Positions 25,258-36,350 of a DNA stretch of 64,000 nucleotides are shown here, one piece after another (position 1 is the stretch's first letter; every line of letters starts with the position of its first letter). Under the pieces are notes generated by a model, which did no database searches, was not told the origin of the DNA, and worked only from the letters and a program-made list of their open reading frames with translations. The translations under genes and the position numbers were made by a program. The stretch is from DASVHS01 sp038244815 (GTDB lineage Bacteria > Acidobacteriota > Thermoanaerobaculia > Gp7-AA8), in contig JBBRTB010000002.1 in the NCBI GenBank assembly GCA_038244815.1, positions 209,723-273,722 of the forward strand, given 5' to 3'.

Positions 25258-25800
25258 TTACTTGTTGAACGGCATGCCCATCTCGCGCAAAAGGAAGCGA
25301 GCCTGCTCGTCATTCTTCGCCGTGGTGACGATGGTGATGTTCATCCCCTTGGCCTTGTCGACCTTGGACACGTCGATCTCCGGAAAGATGAGATGGTCCC
25401 GGATGCCCATGGTGTAGTTGCCGCGGCCGTCGAAGCTCTTGGCAGCCACGCCGCGGAAGTCGCGCACGCGCGGCAGGGCGATGTTGATGAGGCGGTCCAG
25501 GAACTCGTACATCTTCTCGCCGCGCAGCGTCACCATCGTGCCGATGGACTGTCCCTCGCGCAGCTTGAAGCTGGCGATCGACTTCTTGGCCTTGGTGATC
25601 ACCGGCTTCTGCCCGGTGATCTGCGAGAGCTCGTCGACGGCGCTGTCGAGGAGCTTGGCGTTCTGGATCGCTTCGCCGACGCCCATGTTCAGCACGACCT
25701 TCTCGATCTTGGGAACGGCCATGGCGTTCTTGATCTTGAATTCGTCCTGGACTTTTTTCCGGACTTCGGAGTTGTAGAGGTCTTTCAGTCTTGCAGCCAT
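25258..25800 (-). CDS. rplE: 50S ribosomal protein L5
   Basis: 180-residue L5, which binds 5S rRNA and contacts the P-site tRNA. It has [14 protein letters not shown], the [20 protein letters not shown] core and [20 protein letters not shown]. The ATG at 25800, two bases after the rplX stop, is chosen over a longer frame that would overlap rplX. Confidence 0.97.
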   Translation of the reverse strand: MAARLKDLYNSEVRKKVQDEFKIKNAMAVPKIEKVVLNMGVGEAIQNAKLLDSAVDELSQITGQKPVITKAKKSIASFKLREGQSIGTMVTLRGEKMYEFLDRLINIALPRVRDFRGVAAKSFDGRGNYTMGIRDHLIFPEIDVSKVDKAKGMNITIVTTAKNDEQARFLLREMGMPFNK

Positions 25801-25802
25801 GA

Positions 25803-26168
25803 TTACGATCCCAGATCCGAGTTGCACTTGCGGCAGTAGCGCTCGGAACCTTCCTCGGTGTGGTGAGAGCCGAGGCGAGTGGCTACGCCGCAGCTCGGGC
25901 AGACCACCTGGAGCTTGTCGAGGCGCATCGCCGCCTCTCGTTCCAGGATTCCGCCCTGTACGTTCTGTTGCGGATTCGGGCGCGTGTGCCGCTTGATGAA
26001 GTTCACGCGCTCCACCACCGCCGTTCCTTTGGCCGGGCTGACGCGCAGCACTTTGCCCTTCTTGCCGCGGTCCTTCCCGCTGAGCACGACCACGGTATCG
26101 CCCTTCTTCACGTGCGATTTACCGTGAGGCTCCGGTTTGAATTTCCCTGCTTTTCCGTACATTCCCAT
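25803..26168 (-). CDS. rplX: 50S ribosomal protein L24
   Basis: 121-residue L24, an early assembly protein near the exit tunnel. The KOW motif is seen at [20 protein letters not shown], followed by [15 protein letters not shown]. The C-terminal part keeps two CxxC pairs (CPSC and CRKC), so it may bind zinc, unlike the E. coli protein. rplN lies 3 bases upstream. Confidence 0.96.
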   Translation of the reverse strand: MGMYGKAGKFKPEPHGKSHVKKGDTVVVLSGKDRGKKGKVLRVSPAKGTAVVERVNFIKRHTRPNPQQNVQGGILEREAAMRLDKLQVVCPSCGVATRLGSHHTEEGSERYCRKCNSDLGS

Positions 26169-26171
26169 TGC

Positions 26172-26543
26172 TTAGATGACCTCGGGCGCGAGCGAAATGA
26201 TCTTCATGAACTTCCGCTCGCGCAGTTCGCGGGCCACGGGACCGAAGACGCGCGTCCCGACCGGCTCGCGCTGATCGTTGATGAGAACGGCCGCGTTGTC
26301 GTCGAACTTCACGTAGGAGCCGTCCTTGCGGCGGACTTCCTTGACCGTGCGCACGATGACGGCCTTCACGACCGCACCTTTCTTCACGGTGCCGTCCGGA
26401 GCCGCTTCCTTGACGGACGCGGTGATGACGTCGCCGAGGCTGGCGTACTGGCCGGCGGTCGAGCCGCCGAGCATCTTGATCGCGGCGATCTTCTTCGCGC
26501 CGGTGTTATCGGCAACAGTGAGGACTGTGCGCATCTGAATCAT
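26172..26543 (-). CDS. rplN: 50S ribosomal protein L14
   Basis: 123-residue L14, at the subunit interface and part of bridge B8. It shows [38 protein letters not shown] and the conserved [20 protein letters not shown]. Length is standard. Confidence 0.97.
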   Translation of the reverse strand: MIQMRTVLTVADNTGAKKIAAIKMLGGSTAGQYASLGDVITASVKEAAPDGTVKKGAVVKAVIVRTVKEVRRKDGSYVKFDDNAAVLINDQREPVGTRVFGPVARELRERKFMKIISLAPEVI

Positions 26544-26545
26544 GG

Positions 26546-26818
26546 CTATCTCGCTCTCTCCAGGACTTCCTTGACGTTCCAGCGCTTCCGCTTCGACAGC
26601 GGACGCGTTTCTTCGATGACGACGCGGTCGCCGACGTTCAGCGGATCGTTGGCGTGCGCCAGGAACTTGCTCGTCCGCTTGATGTACTTCTGATACATCT
26701 TGTGCATGAAGACGTTCTCGACGGCCACGACGACGGTCTTCTGCATCTTGTTGGACACGACGACGCCGACCTTGGTCCGCTCGATCCCGCTCTTCTTCGT
26801 TTCTGTGGTCTCTGCCAT
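26546..26818 (-). CDS. rpsQ: 30S ribosomal protein S17
   Basis: 90-residue S17, an OB-fold protein of the 30S body. It has [20 protein letters not shown], then the conserved [13 protein letters not shown] and [18 protein letters not shown]. The ATG at 26818 follows GGAGAAGG; an in-frame TTG at 26830 is less likely. Confidence 0.96.
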   Translation of the reverse strand: MAETTETKKSGIERTKVGVVVSNKMQKTVVVAVENVFMHKMYQKYIKRTSKFLAHANDPLNVGDRVVIEETRPLSKRKRWNVKEVLERAR

Positions 26819-26831
26819 TGCCTTCTCCAAG

Positions 26832-27023
26832 CTACGCGCGCGAACGCTCGCCCAAAAGTGTCTTGATCCGCGCGATCTCGCGCTTGACTTCCCGGATCTT
26901 CATGGGATTCTCGATCCGGCCCGTGGCGAGCTGGAAGCGGAGCTTGAACAACTGCTCGGAGAGCTCCTTCTCTCGGCCGTGCAGCTCGTCGACCGACTTG
27001 TCCCGCATCTCGCTGACCTTCAT
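26832..27023 (-). CDS. rpmC: 50S ribosomal protein L29
   Basis: 63-residue L29 helical hairpin near the tunnel exit, where signal recognition particle and trigger factor dock. It shows the [20 protein letters not shown] helix, then [18 protein letters not shown]. The ATG overlaps the rplP stop by 4 nt. Confidence 0.96.
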   Translation of the reverse strand: MKVSEMRDKSVDELHGREKELSEQLFKLRFQLATGRIENPMKIREVKREIARIKTLLGERSRA

Positions 27024-27448
27024 ACCTCGGTGCCCTCCATCATCTGGCGGCTGACGAACCGCGTCTTGATCGGAAGCTTCTGGGCCGCCAGCCGGAATGC
27101 CTCTTCGGCGGTCTTGCGGTCCACACCTTCGATCTCATAGAGGATCCGGGCCGGCTTGACCACGCACACCCACTCTTCCGGTGCGCCCTTGCCCTTGCCC
27201 ATACGTGTTTCCAACGGCTTCTTCGTCACCGGCTTATCGGGAAAGATGCGGATCCAGATCTTGCCGCCGCGCTTCACGTGGCGGGTCATGGCGATACGTG
27301 CCGCTTCGATCTGGCGCGCCGTCACCCAGCCCGCTTCCAGAGCCTGCAGCCCGAAATCGCCGAACGAGATCTTCTGACCACGAGTGGCCAGACCGCGACG
27401 GCGGCCGCGCTGCTGCTTTCTGAACTTGACTTTTTTCGGCATCATCAT
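27020..27448 (-). CDS. rplP: 50S ribosomal protein L16
   Basis: 142-residue L16, which organises the A-site tRNA region of the 50S subunit. It has [37 protein letters not shown] and [15 protein letters not shown]. Three consecutive ATGs (27448, 27445, 27442) are possible; the first gives GGAG the best spacing. A small hairpin lies between rpsC and this gene. Confidence 0.96.
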   Translation of the reverse strand: MMMPKKVKFRKQQRGRRRGLATRGQKISFGDFGLQALEAGWVTARQIEAARIAMTRHVKRGGKIWIRIFPDKPVTKKPLETRMGKGKGAPEEWVCVVKPARILYEIEGVDRKTAEEAFRLAAQKLPIKTRFVSRQMMEGTEV

Positions 27449-27472
27449 GATGTCGGTTCTCCGTTTTGCTGT

Positions 27473-27503
27473 GCCGCCGGCGGGCTAAAAGTCCGCCGCG
27501 ACA
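27473..27503. repeat. Small hairpin in the rpsC-rplP gap
   Basis: GGCGGGC, loop TAAAA, GTCCGCC, with further G+C-rich pairing outside, lies in the 59-base gap. It ends 5 bases before the rpsC stop. It may be another short palindromic repeat or an intra-operon RNA processing or pausing site. Confidence 0.4.
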
Positions 27504-27507
27504 CTCT

Positions 27508-28158
27508 TTACTGCGGTCTCCTGCGCGACTTTGCCTTGGCCATCTCGCCTTTGAAAATCCACACCTTCACGCCGATGATCCCGTAGGTGGTGTGGGCGAG
27601 GGCCAGACCGTAATCGACGTCGGCCTTCAGCGTATGCAGCGGAAGACGGCCGTCCTGATACCACTCGCTGCGGGCGATCTCGGCGCCGTTCAGACGCCCG
27701 CCCACGCGGACCTTGATTCCCTTCGCTCCGAACCGGAACGCCGACTCCATGGCCTTCTTCATGGCCCTGCGGAAAGCGATGCGGCGCTCGAGCTGTGTGG
27801 CGATGTTCTCGGCTACGAGCTGGGCGTCGAGCTCCGGACGCTGGATCTCCTGGATGTTGATGTAGACCTCGCCGTTGACGAGCTTCTGCAGCTCGTCGCG
27901 GAGCTTGTCGACCTCAGCGCCCTTCCGTCCGATGATGATGCCCGGGCGGGACGTGTAGATGTTGATGCGCATCTTGTTGGCCGTGCGCTCGATGTCGATC
28001 TCCGAGACTCCGGCGTGCGACAGACGCTTCTTCAGGTCCTCGCGCAGCTTCAGATCGCGATGGAGCGTCTCGGCGTAGGTCTTTCCCGCGAACCAGCGGG
28101 AATGCCATGTCTTGTTGAATCCAAGCCGAAATCCGTACGGGTTTACTTTCTGACCCAA
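27508..28158 (-). CDS. rpsC: 30S ribosomal protein S3
   Basis: 216-residue S3 at the mRNA entry of the 30S subunit. The N-terminal part is [20 protein letters not shown], the KH domain carries [16 protein letters not shown], and the C-terminal domain has [20 protein letters not shown]. Length is close to that of E. coli (233). Confidence 0.97.
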   Translation of the reverse strand: MGQKVNPYGFRLGFNKTWHSRWFAGKTYAETLHRDLKLREDLKKRLSHAGVSEIDIERTANKMRINIYTSRPGIIIGRKGAEVDKLRDELQKLVNGEVYINIQEIQRPELDAQLVAENIATQLERRIAFRRAMKKAMESAFRFGAKGIKVRVGGRLNGAEIARSEWYQDGRLPLHTLKADVDYGLALAHTTYGIIGVKVWIFKGEMAKAKSRRRPQ

Positions 28159-28169
28159 GATAGCCTCCG

Positions 28170-28568
28170 TTACTTCCGTGCGCGGGCGCGGGGCTGCTTC
28201 TTCGTCCCGCCGGTCCGCTCGTTCACTGCTTTGACTTCATCCGAAACGTGAACGGTCACGTGTGCCTTGCGCTTCTGGATGCGGTATGCCCGTCCCATCG
28301 GCGCCGGCTGCACGCGCTTCTCGCGCGGACCTTCATTGACGTAAATCCTGGAGACCACGAGATCGTCGACATCCGCGCCGGTCTCCTTGTTCTCCGCGTT
28401 CGCCACTGCCGAGCGAAGGAGCTTTTCCAGATCCTTCGCGCACGACTTGCGCGTGAAGCGCAGGATGTTCAGCGCTTCATCGACTTTCTTCCCGCGCACG
28501 AGGTCGGCCACGAGGCGCACCTTCTGCGGCGAGGCTTTCAGGTACCTGAGAGTTGCAGTCGCTTCCAT
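28170..28568 (-). CDS. rplV: 50S ribosomal protein L22
   Basis: 132-residue L22, whose extended loop lines the exit tunnel and is a macrolide-resistance site. It shows [20 protein letters not shown] and the loop region [20 protein letters not shown] short basic tail follows. No deletion is visible in the tunnel loop. Confidence 0.97.
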   Translation of the reverse strand: MEATATLRYLKASPQKVRLVADLVRGKKVDEALNILRFTRKSCAKDLEKLLRSAVANAENKETGADVDDLVVSRIYVNEGPREKRVQPAPMGRAYRIQKRKAHVTVHVSDEVKAVNERTGGTKKQPRARARK

Positions 28569-28576
28569 GTCGTCCC

Positions 28577-28909
28577 TTATTTCGCGGCCGGCGCGGCCGG
28601 AGCCGCTCCGCCCGGTGCCTTGGCCGGCGACGCGGTCTTCTCCGCCGCCTTCTTGCCGCTGTGACCCTTGAATGTGCGCGTGAGCGAGAACTCACCGAGC
28701 TTGTGGCCGACCATGTTCTCGGACACGTACACCGGCACGAACTTGCGCCCGTTGTGCACGGCGATGGTGTGGCCGACCATGTCCGGCGTGACGGTGGACC
28801 GGCGCGACCAGGTCTTGATGACTTTCTTCTCGCGCTCGCGATTCATCGTCTCGACTTTCTTGCCGAGATGGTCGTCCACGAACGCGCCCTTCTTCAGTGA
28901 TCTGGCCAT
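28577..28909 (-). CDS. rpsS: 30S ribosomal protein S19
   Basis: 110-residue S19 of the 30S head. The core has [35 protein letters not shown] and [18 protein letters not shown]. The last about 20 residues are an Ala/Pro/Lys-rich tail ([14 protein letters not shown]) not found in E. coli (92 residues), echoing the L17 tail. Confidence 0.96.
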   Translation of the reverse strand: MARSLKKGAFVDDHLGKKVETMNREREKKVIKTWSRRSTVTPDMVGHTIAVHNGRKFVPVYVSENMVGHKLGEFSLTRTFKGHSGKKAAEKTASPAKAPGGAAPAAPAAK

Positions 28910-28912
28910 TGC

Positions 28913-29734
28913 TTACTTTCTCCGCTTGACGATGAACTTCGTCGTCCGCTTGTTGCGACGTGTCTTGTAGCCCTTCGTGGGCTGCCCCCACGGGCTGACC
29001 GGATGGCGGCCGCCCGAGGTCTTGCCTTCACCGCCGCCGAGAGGATGATCGACGGGGTTCATCGAGACGCCGCGGTTGTGCGGAGTCTTGCCGAGCCAGC
29101 GCGTGCGGCCGGCCTTGCCGATGGAGATGTTCTCGTGCTCGATGTTGCCCACCTGGCCGATCGTGGCATAGCAGCGCAGGTGCACCTTGCGCATCTCGCC
29201 CGAGGGCAGGCGCAGTGTTGCCCAGTCGCCTTCACGAGCCATGAGCTGCGCGGAGGCTCCGGCCGAGCGCACCATCTGGCCCCCTTTCCCTTCCTTCAGT
29301 TCGACGTTGTGAACCGTCGTGCCGAGGGGGATGGCCGAGAGCGGAAGAGCGTTGCCGACCAGGATGTCGGCGCCGGGGCCGGACATGATGGTCTGGCCGA
29401 CCGTCAGGCCGTCCGGTGCCAGGATGTAGCGCTTCTCGCCGTCGGCGTATGCGAGCAGGGCGATCCTTGCCGTGCGGTTCGGGTCGTACTCGATGGCCTG
29501 AACCTTCGCCGGGATGTCGTGCTTCTGCCGCTTGAAGTCGATCTCGCGGTACTTCTGCTTATGGCCGCCGCCGATGAAGCGCGAGGTCACACGGCCGATG
29601 GAGTTGCGGCCGCCCGTCTTCGGCTTGCCCTTCGTCAGCGACTTCTCCGGTTTGCTCTTGGTGATCTCGCTGAACGAAGAAGTCGTTCTCTCGCGGAGGC
29701 CGGGCGATGTCGGTTTGTATGATTTCGTTGCCAT
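28913..29734 (-). CDS. rplB: 50S ribosomal protein L2
   Basis: 273-residue L2, needed for subunit association and peptidyl transfer. It begins [19 protein letters not shown] and carries the conserved [36 protein letters not shown] and the invariant-His region [17 protein letters not shown] 29734 is chosen because it gives the exact family N-terminus and length. Confidence 0.97.
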   Translation of the reverse strand: MATKSYKPTSPGLRERTTSSFSEITKSKPEKSLTKGKPKTGGRNSIGRVTSRFIGGGHKQKYREIDFKRQKHDIPAKVQAIEYDPNRTARIALLAYADGEKRYILAPDGLTVGQTIMSGPGADILVGNALPLSAIPLGTTVHNVELKEGKGGQMVRSAGASAQLMAREGDWATLRLPSGEMRKVHLRCYATIGQVGNIEHENISIGKAGRTRWLGKTPHNRGVSMNPVDHPLGGGEGKTSGGRHPVSPWGQPTKGYKTRRNKRTTKFIVKRRK

Positions 29735-29739
29735 GGTGA

Positions 29740-30033
29740 TCAGACTCCTTCGATGAAGTCGGGAGCCTTCTCTCCTTCTTTGAGTCGCACGTAAGCTTTG
29801 GCCCAGTCGCGGCGCTTGCCGGCCCACCGGCCCATACGCTTCACTTTTCCCTGGATGTTGGCGATGCGGACCTCAGCCACCTTGACTTTGAAGAGCTCCT
29901 CGACGGCGCGCTTCACTTCGATCTTGTTGGCGGTGGGATCGACTTCGAAAGCGATCACGTTGGATCCGCTCTCGCGCTGCATGGTCGACTTCTCGGTGAC
30001 CAGCGGTCGACGGATGATCTCGTTCGCGTTCAT
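29740..30033 (-). CDS. rplW: 50S ribosomal protein L23
   Basis: 97-residue L23, the docking site for trigger factor and SRP at the tunnel exit. It shows [37 protein letters not shown] and [15 protein letters not shown]. The ATG at 30033 overlaps the rplD stop by 4 nt. Confidence 0.96.
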   Translation of the reverse strand: MNANEIIRRPLVTEKSTMQRESGSNVIAFEVDPTANKIEVKRAVEELFKVKVAEVRIANIQGKVKRMGRWAGKRRDWAKAYVRLKEGEKAPDFIEGV

Positions 30034-30656
30034 GACTGCAGCACCTCCGTGAGGCGGTCGAGAGCGGCTTGAGAAAGAACGATGTAGCGGCAGTTGACGA
30101 CGTCGTAGACGTTGACGGCGCCGGCATCGACGAACAGCAGCTTGGGGTTGTTGCGTGCCGCCAGAACCGCGTTGGTGTTCTCCAGCGAGTCGACGAGCAG
30201 CGCTTTTCCTTCCACGCCGATGTTGGCGATGCGCTCGGCGAAGGCCTTCGTCTTGGACTCTCCGACCGAGAGGTCGTTCACCAGCACGAGCTTCCCTTCC
30301 TTCACGCGCTGCGAGAGCGCGGACTTGAGGGCATTCTTCTTCTCTTTGGTGTTCATCTTGTACGAGTAATCGCGAGGCTGCGGTCCGAACACCGTGCCGC
30401 CGTGACGATGAATCGGCGGGCGGTTGCCGCCCTGGCGCGCGCGCCCGGTGCCCTTCTGGCGGAACGGCTTCTTCCCCGAGCCGGACACTTCGTCGCGGGT
30501 CTTGGTCTTGTGTGTGCCCTGACGCAGCGAGGCCAGATAGTTGCGCACCGCCTCGTGGATGAGATGCTCCTTGTACGGATAGGCGAAGATCTCTTCCGGC
30601 AGGTCGACGGAGCCGACCTTCTTGTTGTTCCAGTCCTTGATATCGATGGTGGGCAT
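30030..30656 (-). CDS. rplD: 50S ribosomal protein L4
   Basis: 208-residue L4. Its loop reaches the exit-tunnel constriction, and in enterobacteria the protein represses the S10 operon. It has [20 protein letters not shown], the tunnel-loop [19 protein letters not shown] and [20 protein letters not shown]. Length is standard. Confidence 0.97.
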   Translation of the reverse strand: MPTIDIKDWNNKKVGSVDLPEEIFAYPYKEHLIHEAVRNYLASLRQGTHKTKTRDEVSGSGKKPFRQKGTGRARQGGNRPPIHRHGGTVFGPQPRDYSYKMNTKEKKNALKSALSQRVKEGKLVLVNDLSVGESKTKAFAERIANIGVEGKALLVDSLENTNAVLAARNNPKLLFVDAGAVNVYDVVNCRYIVLSQAALDRLTEVLQS

Positions 30657-30658
30657 GG

Positions 30659-31303
30659 CTACTCGGCTCCCTTCTTCCCGTTCTTCGAGAAGCGGACGAA
30701 CACGAGCCCGTTCTTGCCGCCGGGCACCGCGCCCCGGACGTAGAGCAGGTTGTTCTCGGCATCGACCTTGGCCACGCGAAGGTTCTTCACCGTCACCTGA
30801 TCGCCGCCCATCCGGCCGCCCATGCGCATGCCTTTCATGACACGCGACGGGAACGCCGATGCGCCGATCGAGCCTGGCGCGCGGTGGAACATCGAGCCGT
30901 GCGTGGCCCGCCCACCTCTGAAGTGATGGCGCTTGACGACACCCTGGAAGCCTTTGCCCTTGGACTGTCCGACCACGTCGATGGCGTCGCCGGGCTTGAA
31001 CATGTCGACCTGGACGCGGTCGCCGACGTTGGCCTCGCCGTTGTACGTGACTTCGGCCAGCGTCCGCACCGGCTGGATGCCGGCCTTCTCGAAGTGTCCG
31101 CGCTGCGCACTGGTGATGCGGCGGTTCGATACCTTCTCGACAAGACCGATCTGCACGGCGTCATAGCCGTCCTTCTCGGTCGTCTTCTTCTGGACCACGA
31201 GGCACGGTCCGGCCTGAATGACCGTTACCGGGATGAGCAAGCCATCCTCGGCGAATACCTGGGTCATTCCGACCTTCTTGCCAATGATTCCTTCGATTGC
31301 CAT
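30659..31303 (-). CDS. rplC: 50S ribosomal protein L3
   Basis: 214-residue L3, an early assembly protein near the peptidyl-transferase centre. It begins [20 protein letters not shown] and has [40 protein letters not shown] and [12 protein letters not shown] palindromic repeat separates it from rpsJ. Confidence 0.97.
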   Translation of the reverse strand: MAIEGIIGKKVGMTQVFAEDGLLIPVTVIQAGPCLVVQKKTTEKDGYDAVQIGLVEKVSNRRITSAQRGHFEKAGIQPVRTLAEVTYNGEANVGDRVQVDMFKPGDAIDVVGQSKGKGFQGVVKRHHFRGGRATHGSMFHRAPGSIGASAFPSRVMKGMRMGGRMGGDQVTVKNLRVAKVDAENNLLYVRGAVPGGKNGLVFVRFSKNGKKGAE

Positions 31304-31324
31304 TTCGTTCCACCTTGGCTTCTT

Positions 31325-31407
31325 GTCATTCCGAACCTCAGCGTGAGGAATCCGGGCGTGTGGCGCTGGCCGGCCACCCAGATCCCTCGCTGACGCTCGG
31401 GATGACG
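31325..31407. repeat. Palindromic repeat (GTCATTCCGA type) between rpsJ and rplC
   Basis: GTCATTCCGAACCTCAGCG near 31325 pairs imperfectly with the end CGCTGACGCTCGGGATGAC near 31388-31406. GGAATCCGGG and CCCAGATCCC pair inside. It is a diverged relative of the element at 23995-24089 and fills most of the 111-base gap. Confidence 0.75.
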
Positions 31408-31414
31408 CTTCGCA

Positions 31415-31735
31415 TCACTTCCCGAACGCCTTGATCTCGACGTCCACACCCGCGGGCAGCTCGAGCTTCATGAGCGCGTCGACGGTCTGCGTCGTCGGCT
31501 CGAGAATGTCCAGCAGCCGCTTGTGCGTCCGCATCTCGAACTGCTCACGCGACTTCTTGTCGACGTGAGGACTGCGCAGCACCGTGTACCGCGAAATCTG
31601 TGTGGGCAGAGGGATCGGTCCCGCCACCCTGGCCCCCGTGCGCTTGGCCGTGTCGACGATCTCACTCGTCGACTGGTCGAGCACGCGGTAGTCGTAAGCC
31701 TTGAGACGGATGCGGATCTTTTCGTTCATCGTCAT
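31415..31735 (-). CDS. rpsJ: 30S ribosomal protein S10
   Basis: 106-residue S10, also the antitermination factor NusE. It shows [36 protein letters not shown] and [16 protein letters not shown]. The first ATG (31735) has AAAGG at better spacing than the second (31729). It follows tuf through a short gap with a hairpin. Confidence 0.97.
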   Translation of the reverse strand: MTMNEKIRIRLKAYDYRVLDQSTSEIVDTAKRTGARVAGPIPLPTQISRYTVLRSPHVDKKSREQFEMRTHKRLLDILEPTTQTVDALMKLELPAGVDVEIKAFGK

Positions 31736-31759
31736 TTGTCTATGCCTTTAAAGAACAGT

Positions 31760-31785
31760 GGAGGACAGGCTCCTGGCCCGTCCTC
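31760..31785. repeat. Short hairpin (GGAGGACAGGC type) between tuf and rpsJ
   Basis: GAGGACAGGC (31761-31770), loop TCCTG, GCCCGTCCTC (31776-31785), with one A-C mismatch. It is related to the longer element at 35134-35198. No T-run follows on the minus strand, so it is not a clear terminator. Confidence 0.55.
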
Positions 31786-31796
31786 GCTCGTGTCAC

Positions 31797-32990
<1,194 letters not shown>

Positions 32991-33008
32991 GTTGGATCTA
33001 CCTCCCTG

Positions 33009-35102
33009 TCAGATTCTCTGAGTTGTGCCTGCGTTCTTGGCGATCACTTCTTCTGCAACGTTCTTGGGTGCCGGCTCGTACGCGAGGAACTGCATCGTGT
33101 AGACGGCGCGGCCCTGCGACATGGAGCGAACCGTCGTCGCATAGCCGAACATCTCCGATAGAGGGACGTGGGCGCGGATCACTTTCGCGCCGGCCCGTTC
33201 ATCCATCTGCTGAATCTTTCCGCGACGGCGCGAAAGATCGCCCATCACGTCGCCCGCGTACTCCTCGGGCGTTACCACTTCGACGTCCATCATCGGCTCG
33301 AGAAGAATCGGTGCAGCCTTCTTCGCGCCTTCCTGGAAGGCCATGGAGCCGGCGATCTTGAACGCCATTTCCGAGGAGTCGACATCATGGTAGGAGCCGT
33401 CATACAGGATGGCCCGCACACCGGTCATCGGATAGCCGGCCACAATGCCGCGCTCCAGCGCTTCCCTCACGCCCTGCTCGGTGGGCTTGATGAACTCGCG
33501 CGGCACCGAGCCACCGGTGACCTCGTTCACGAACTCGAAGGCCGTGCCGTCGGTGAGCGGCTCGAAGCGCATCTTCACGTGGCCGTACTGGCCCTTGCCA
33601 CCGGACTGGCGGACGAACTTGCCCTCGGCCTCCGACTTGCGCGTGATGGCCTCGCGATAGGCGACCTGCGGCTTGCCGACGTTCGCGGCCACACCGAACT
33701 CGCGCACCATGCGGTCGACGATGATCTCCAGGTGCAGCTCGCCCATGCCCCGGATGATGACCTGGTTCGTCTCCGTGTCCGTATGCACCTTGAACGTCGG
33801 GTCTTCCTGCATGAGCTTCGCGAGCGCGACGCCCATCTTTTCCTGGTCGGACTTCGTCTTCGGCTCGATGGCCACCGCGATCACCGGATCGGGGAACGTC
33901 ATCGTTTCCAGCGCAATCGGCTTCTTGGGATCGCAGATGGTATCGCCCGTGGTCACGTTCCTGAGACCGACGGCCGCGCCGATGTCGCCCGCCCACACTT
34001 CCTTGATCTCTTCACGCTTGTTGGCGTGCATCTGCAGAAGGCGGCCGATGCGCTCGGTGTTGCCCTTGGTGGTGTTGAGCACCGCGCTGCCCGTGCTGAT
34101 GTGGCCGGAGTAGACGCGGAAAAATGCCAGCTGGCCGACGAACGGGTCGGTCATGATCTTGAACACGAGCGCGGAGAACGGCTCGTCGTCCGAAGCCTTG
34201 CGCTCGATGAATGATTCGTCGTCGGGATTGATCCCCTTGACCGGCGGAATGTCCTCGGGGCTGGGGAGGTAGTCCACGACCGCGTCCAGCAGCGGCTGCA
34301 CACCTTTGTTCTTGAATGCCGATCCGCAGATGACCGGGGTGATCTTCTGCTGGATGGTGGCGGCGCGCAAAGCGGCCTTGAGCTCGGTGATCTCGAGCTG
34401 CTCGCCGGCCAGGTACTTCTCCAGCAGCGTGTCGTTCTGTTCGGCGATCGACTCCACCAACTTCTCGCGGTAGTGCTCCGCTTCCGCGCGGAGCTCTTCC
34501 GGAATCTCGGCGATCTCGTACTGCGCGCCGAGGCTCTCGTCCTTGAAGATCAGGGCCTTCATCTGCACGAGGTCGATGACTCCCCTGAATTTGTCTTCGC
34601 TGCCGATGGGGAGCTGTAGAGGAACGGCGTTCTTGCCGAGCTTCTTGCGGATCTGACTGACGACGGAACCGAAGTTCGCGCCGATGCGGTCCATCTTGTT
34701 GATGAAGGCCAGGCGGGGAACTCCGTACTTGTCGGCCTGGCGCCACACGGTCTCCGACTGCGGTTCGACGCCGCCGACGGCGCAGAATACGCCGACCGCG
34801 CCGTCCAGAACGCGCAGGCTCCGCTCCACTTCGACCGTGAAGTCGACGTGACCGGGTGTATCGATGATGTTGACGCGGCAATCGCCCCAGAACGCCGTCG
34901 TGGCGGCCGAGGTGATGGTGATTCCACGCTCCTGCTCCTGGACCATCCAGTCCATGATCGCGGTCCCCTCGTGCACCTCGCCGATCTTGTGAGTGCGGCC
35001 GGTGTAATAGAGGATTCGCTCAGTGGTCGTGGTCTTACCGGCATCGATGTGGGCCATGATGCCGATATTGCGCGTCTTCTCTAGGGGTAACTGTCTGGGC
35101 AT
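33009..35102 (-). CDS. fusA: Elongation factor G
   Basis: 697-residue translocase GTPase. It has [19 protein letters not shown] (P-loop), the switch [17 protein letters not shown] and [11 protein letters not shown]. Domain IV carries the [13 protein letters not shown] region, and domain V ends before [12 protein letters not shown] 35102 gives the normal [15 protein letters not shown] start. The 246-base gap to rpsG, the longest in the operon, holds a long palindrome. Confidence 0.98.
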   Translation of the reverse strand: MPRQLPLEKTRNIGIMAHIDAGKTTTTERILYYTGRTHKIGEVHEGTAIMDWMVQEQERGITITSAATTAFWGDCRVNIIDTPGHVDFTVEVERSLRVLDGAVGVFCAVGGVEPQSETVWRQADKYGVPRLAFINKMDRIGANFGSVVSQIRKKLGKNAVPLQLPIGSEDKFRGVIDLVQMKALIFKDESLGAQYEIAEIPEELRAEAEHYREKLVESIAEQNDTLLEKYLAGEQLEITELKAALRAATIQQKITPVICGSAFKNKGVQPLLDAVVDYLPSPEDIPPVKGINPDDESFIERKASDDEPFSALVFKIMTDPFVGQLAFFRVYSGHISTGSAVLNTTKGNTERIGRLLQMHANKREEIKEVWAGDIGAAVGLRNVTTGDTICDPKKPIALETMTFPDPVIAVAIEPKTKSDQEKMGVALAKLMQEDPTFKVHTDTETNQVIIRGMGELHLEIIVDRMVREFGVAANVGKPQVAYREAITRKSEAEGKFVRQSGGKGQYGHVKMRFEPLTDGTAFEFVNEVTGGSVPREFIKPTEQGVREALERGIVAGYPMTGVRAILYDGSYHDVDSSEMAFKIAGSMAFQEGAKKAAPILLEPMMDVEVVTPEEYAGDVMGDLSRRRGKIQQMDERAGAKVIRAHVPLSEMFGYATTVRSMSQGRAVYTMQFLAYEPAPKNVAEEVIAKNAGTTQRI

Positions 35103-35133
35103 GACGTTTTTCTTCTTCTCGACTGACAACGTG

Positions 35134-35198
35134 GGAGGACGGGCCTGTCCCGCCTGTCCGCACAAACTTCGGACGACAGGCGCGATCGCCTGTCCTCC
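35134..35198. repeat. Long palindrome (GGAGGAC...GTCCTCC) between rpsG and fusA
   Basis: GGAGGACGGGCCTGTCCCGCC from 35134 pairs with GGCGCGATCGCCTGTCCTCC ending at 35198. CCTGTCCG and CGGACGACAGG close a loop of about 9 bases. The right half also contains its own small palindrome around GCGATCGC. The GAGGAC/GTCCTC theme matches 31760-31785. Confidence 0.7.
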
Positions 35199-35348
35199 AA
35201 AAATCAATTCGTTATGTCGTTTCCCGTTGCTCGGTCCGGAACCGCAGAACGACGCCGCTTCTGTGTTATCCGGTCGAGACGGAGCTTCGGAAAAACTGGT
35301 GAACTGCGCTTACGGGTTTCCTGGTACTGCCTGCTGCAACTGCAGCAA

Positions 35349-35819
35349 CTACCAACGATAGTGGGCGAAGGCCTTGTTGGCCTCGGCCATCTTGTGAACG
35401 TCTTCGCGCTTCTTGATGGCGTTGCCGCGGTTGTTGGCGGCGTCCATGATCTCTCCAGCAAGCTTGTCGACCATCGTCTTCTCGCCGCGGGACTGGGCGT
35501 AGCTGATCAGCCAGCGGATGGCCAGAGCCGTACGACGGGCCGGCCGCACCTCGATGGGAACCTGATAGTTCGAACCACCGACACGGCGGCTCTTCACTTC
35601 CAGCGCCGGCTTGACGTTGTCGACGGCTTTCTTGAAGAGCTTGATCGGATCGTCCTTGGCGCGATCTTCGACGCGCTTGAGCGCACCGTAGAAAACGCGC
35701 TCGGCGACTGACTTCCTTCCTTGGCTCATCAGCGAGTTGATGAACTTCGTCACCAGCTGGCTGTTGTAGACCGGATCGGGAAGGATTTCTCTTTTGGGAA
35801 CTTCGCGGCGGCGTGGCAT
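35349..35819 (-). CDS. rpsG: 30S ribosomal protein S7
   Basis: 156-residue S7, which starts assembly of the 30S head. It begins [20 protein letters not shown] and shows [18 protein letters not shown], then [20 protein letters not shown] and [19 protein letters not shown]. Length is the family norm. Confidence 0.97.
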   Translation of the reverse strand: MPRRREVPKREILPDPVYNSQLVTKFINSLMSQGRKSVAERVFYGALKRVEDRAKDDPIKLFKKAVDNVKPALEVKSRRVGGSNYQVPIEVRPARRTALAIRWLISYAQSRGEKTMVDKLAGEIMDAANNRGNAIKKREDVHKMAEANKAFAHYRW

Positions 35820-35825
35820 CTGGTG

Positions 35826-36203
35826 TTAACCCTTCTTCGGACGCTTCGCCCCATATTTGGAGCGGCCCTGCATGCGCTTGGCGACGCCGACGGTGTCGAG
35901 CGTGCCGCGGATGACGTGATATCGAACGCCCGGCAGATCCTTCACACGGCCTCCGCGAATGAGCACGATGGAGTGCTCCTGGAGGTTGTGGCCGACGCCG
36001 GGGATGTAGGTCGTGACTTCGACTCCATTCGTGAGGCGAACGCGAGCGACCTTGCGGAGCGCCGAATTCGGCTTCTTCGGAGTGGATGTGTAGACGCGCG
36101 TGCAGACGCCGCGCTTCTGCGGGCTCGACTGCAGCGCCGGACTCTTGGTCTTGTACCGGACCTTGTCACGGCCTGCGGCGACGAGTTGGTTGATCGTTGG
36201 CAT
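35826..36203 (-). CDS. rpsL: 30S ribosomal protein S12
   Basis: 125-residue S12 at the decoding centre. It has [20 protein letters not shown] and [20 protein letters not shown]. The Lys residues corresponding to E. coli Lys43 and Lys88 are both present, so no streptomycin-resistance change is seen. It is the first gene of the operon, about 58 bases downstream of the predicted transcription start. Confidence 0.97.
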   Translation of the reverse strand: MPTINQLVAAGRDKVRYKTKSPALQSSPQKRGVCTRVYTSTPKKPNSALRKVARVRLTNGVEVTTYIPGVGHNLQEHSIVLIRGGRVKDLPGVRYHVIRGTLDTVGVAKRMQGRSKYGAKRPKKG

Positions 36204-36267
36204 TCCTTACCTATCCTCTTGAGACACCTGGAGCGAAGAAAGACTTCCCGGACGGGAAAACCCGCGC

Positions 36268-36296
36268 ACTCTAAGCGCGGATCTGAGCTTTGTCAA
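36268..36296 (-). promoter_or_regulatory. Sigma70 promoter of the str-S10-spc-alpha operon
   Basis: Minus strand TTGACA (36296-36291), a 17-base spacer, and TAGAGT (36273-36268). The -35 box and spacing are consensus. Transcription would start near 36261, leaving a leader of about 58 nt before rpsL. No other promoter this strong is seen within the 20-kb operon. Confidence 0.8.
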
Positions 36297-36350
36297 GCCC
36301 GGAACGAGTGGAACGGCTCATCGGAACTGCTTATTCCGCTGACAAATGGC

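Noticed and set aside
33168..34214. Long plus-strand frame opposite fusA
   Set aside because: Same reason: codon-bias shadow of EF-G.
36204..36350. Looked for a tRNA gene or a ribosomal-protein leader structure upstream of rpsL
   Set aside because: Only the sigma70 promoter and a small GCGC stem are visible; no tRNA cloverleaf or known leader is recognised.
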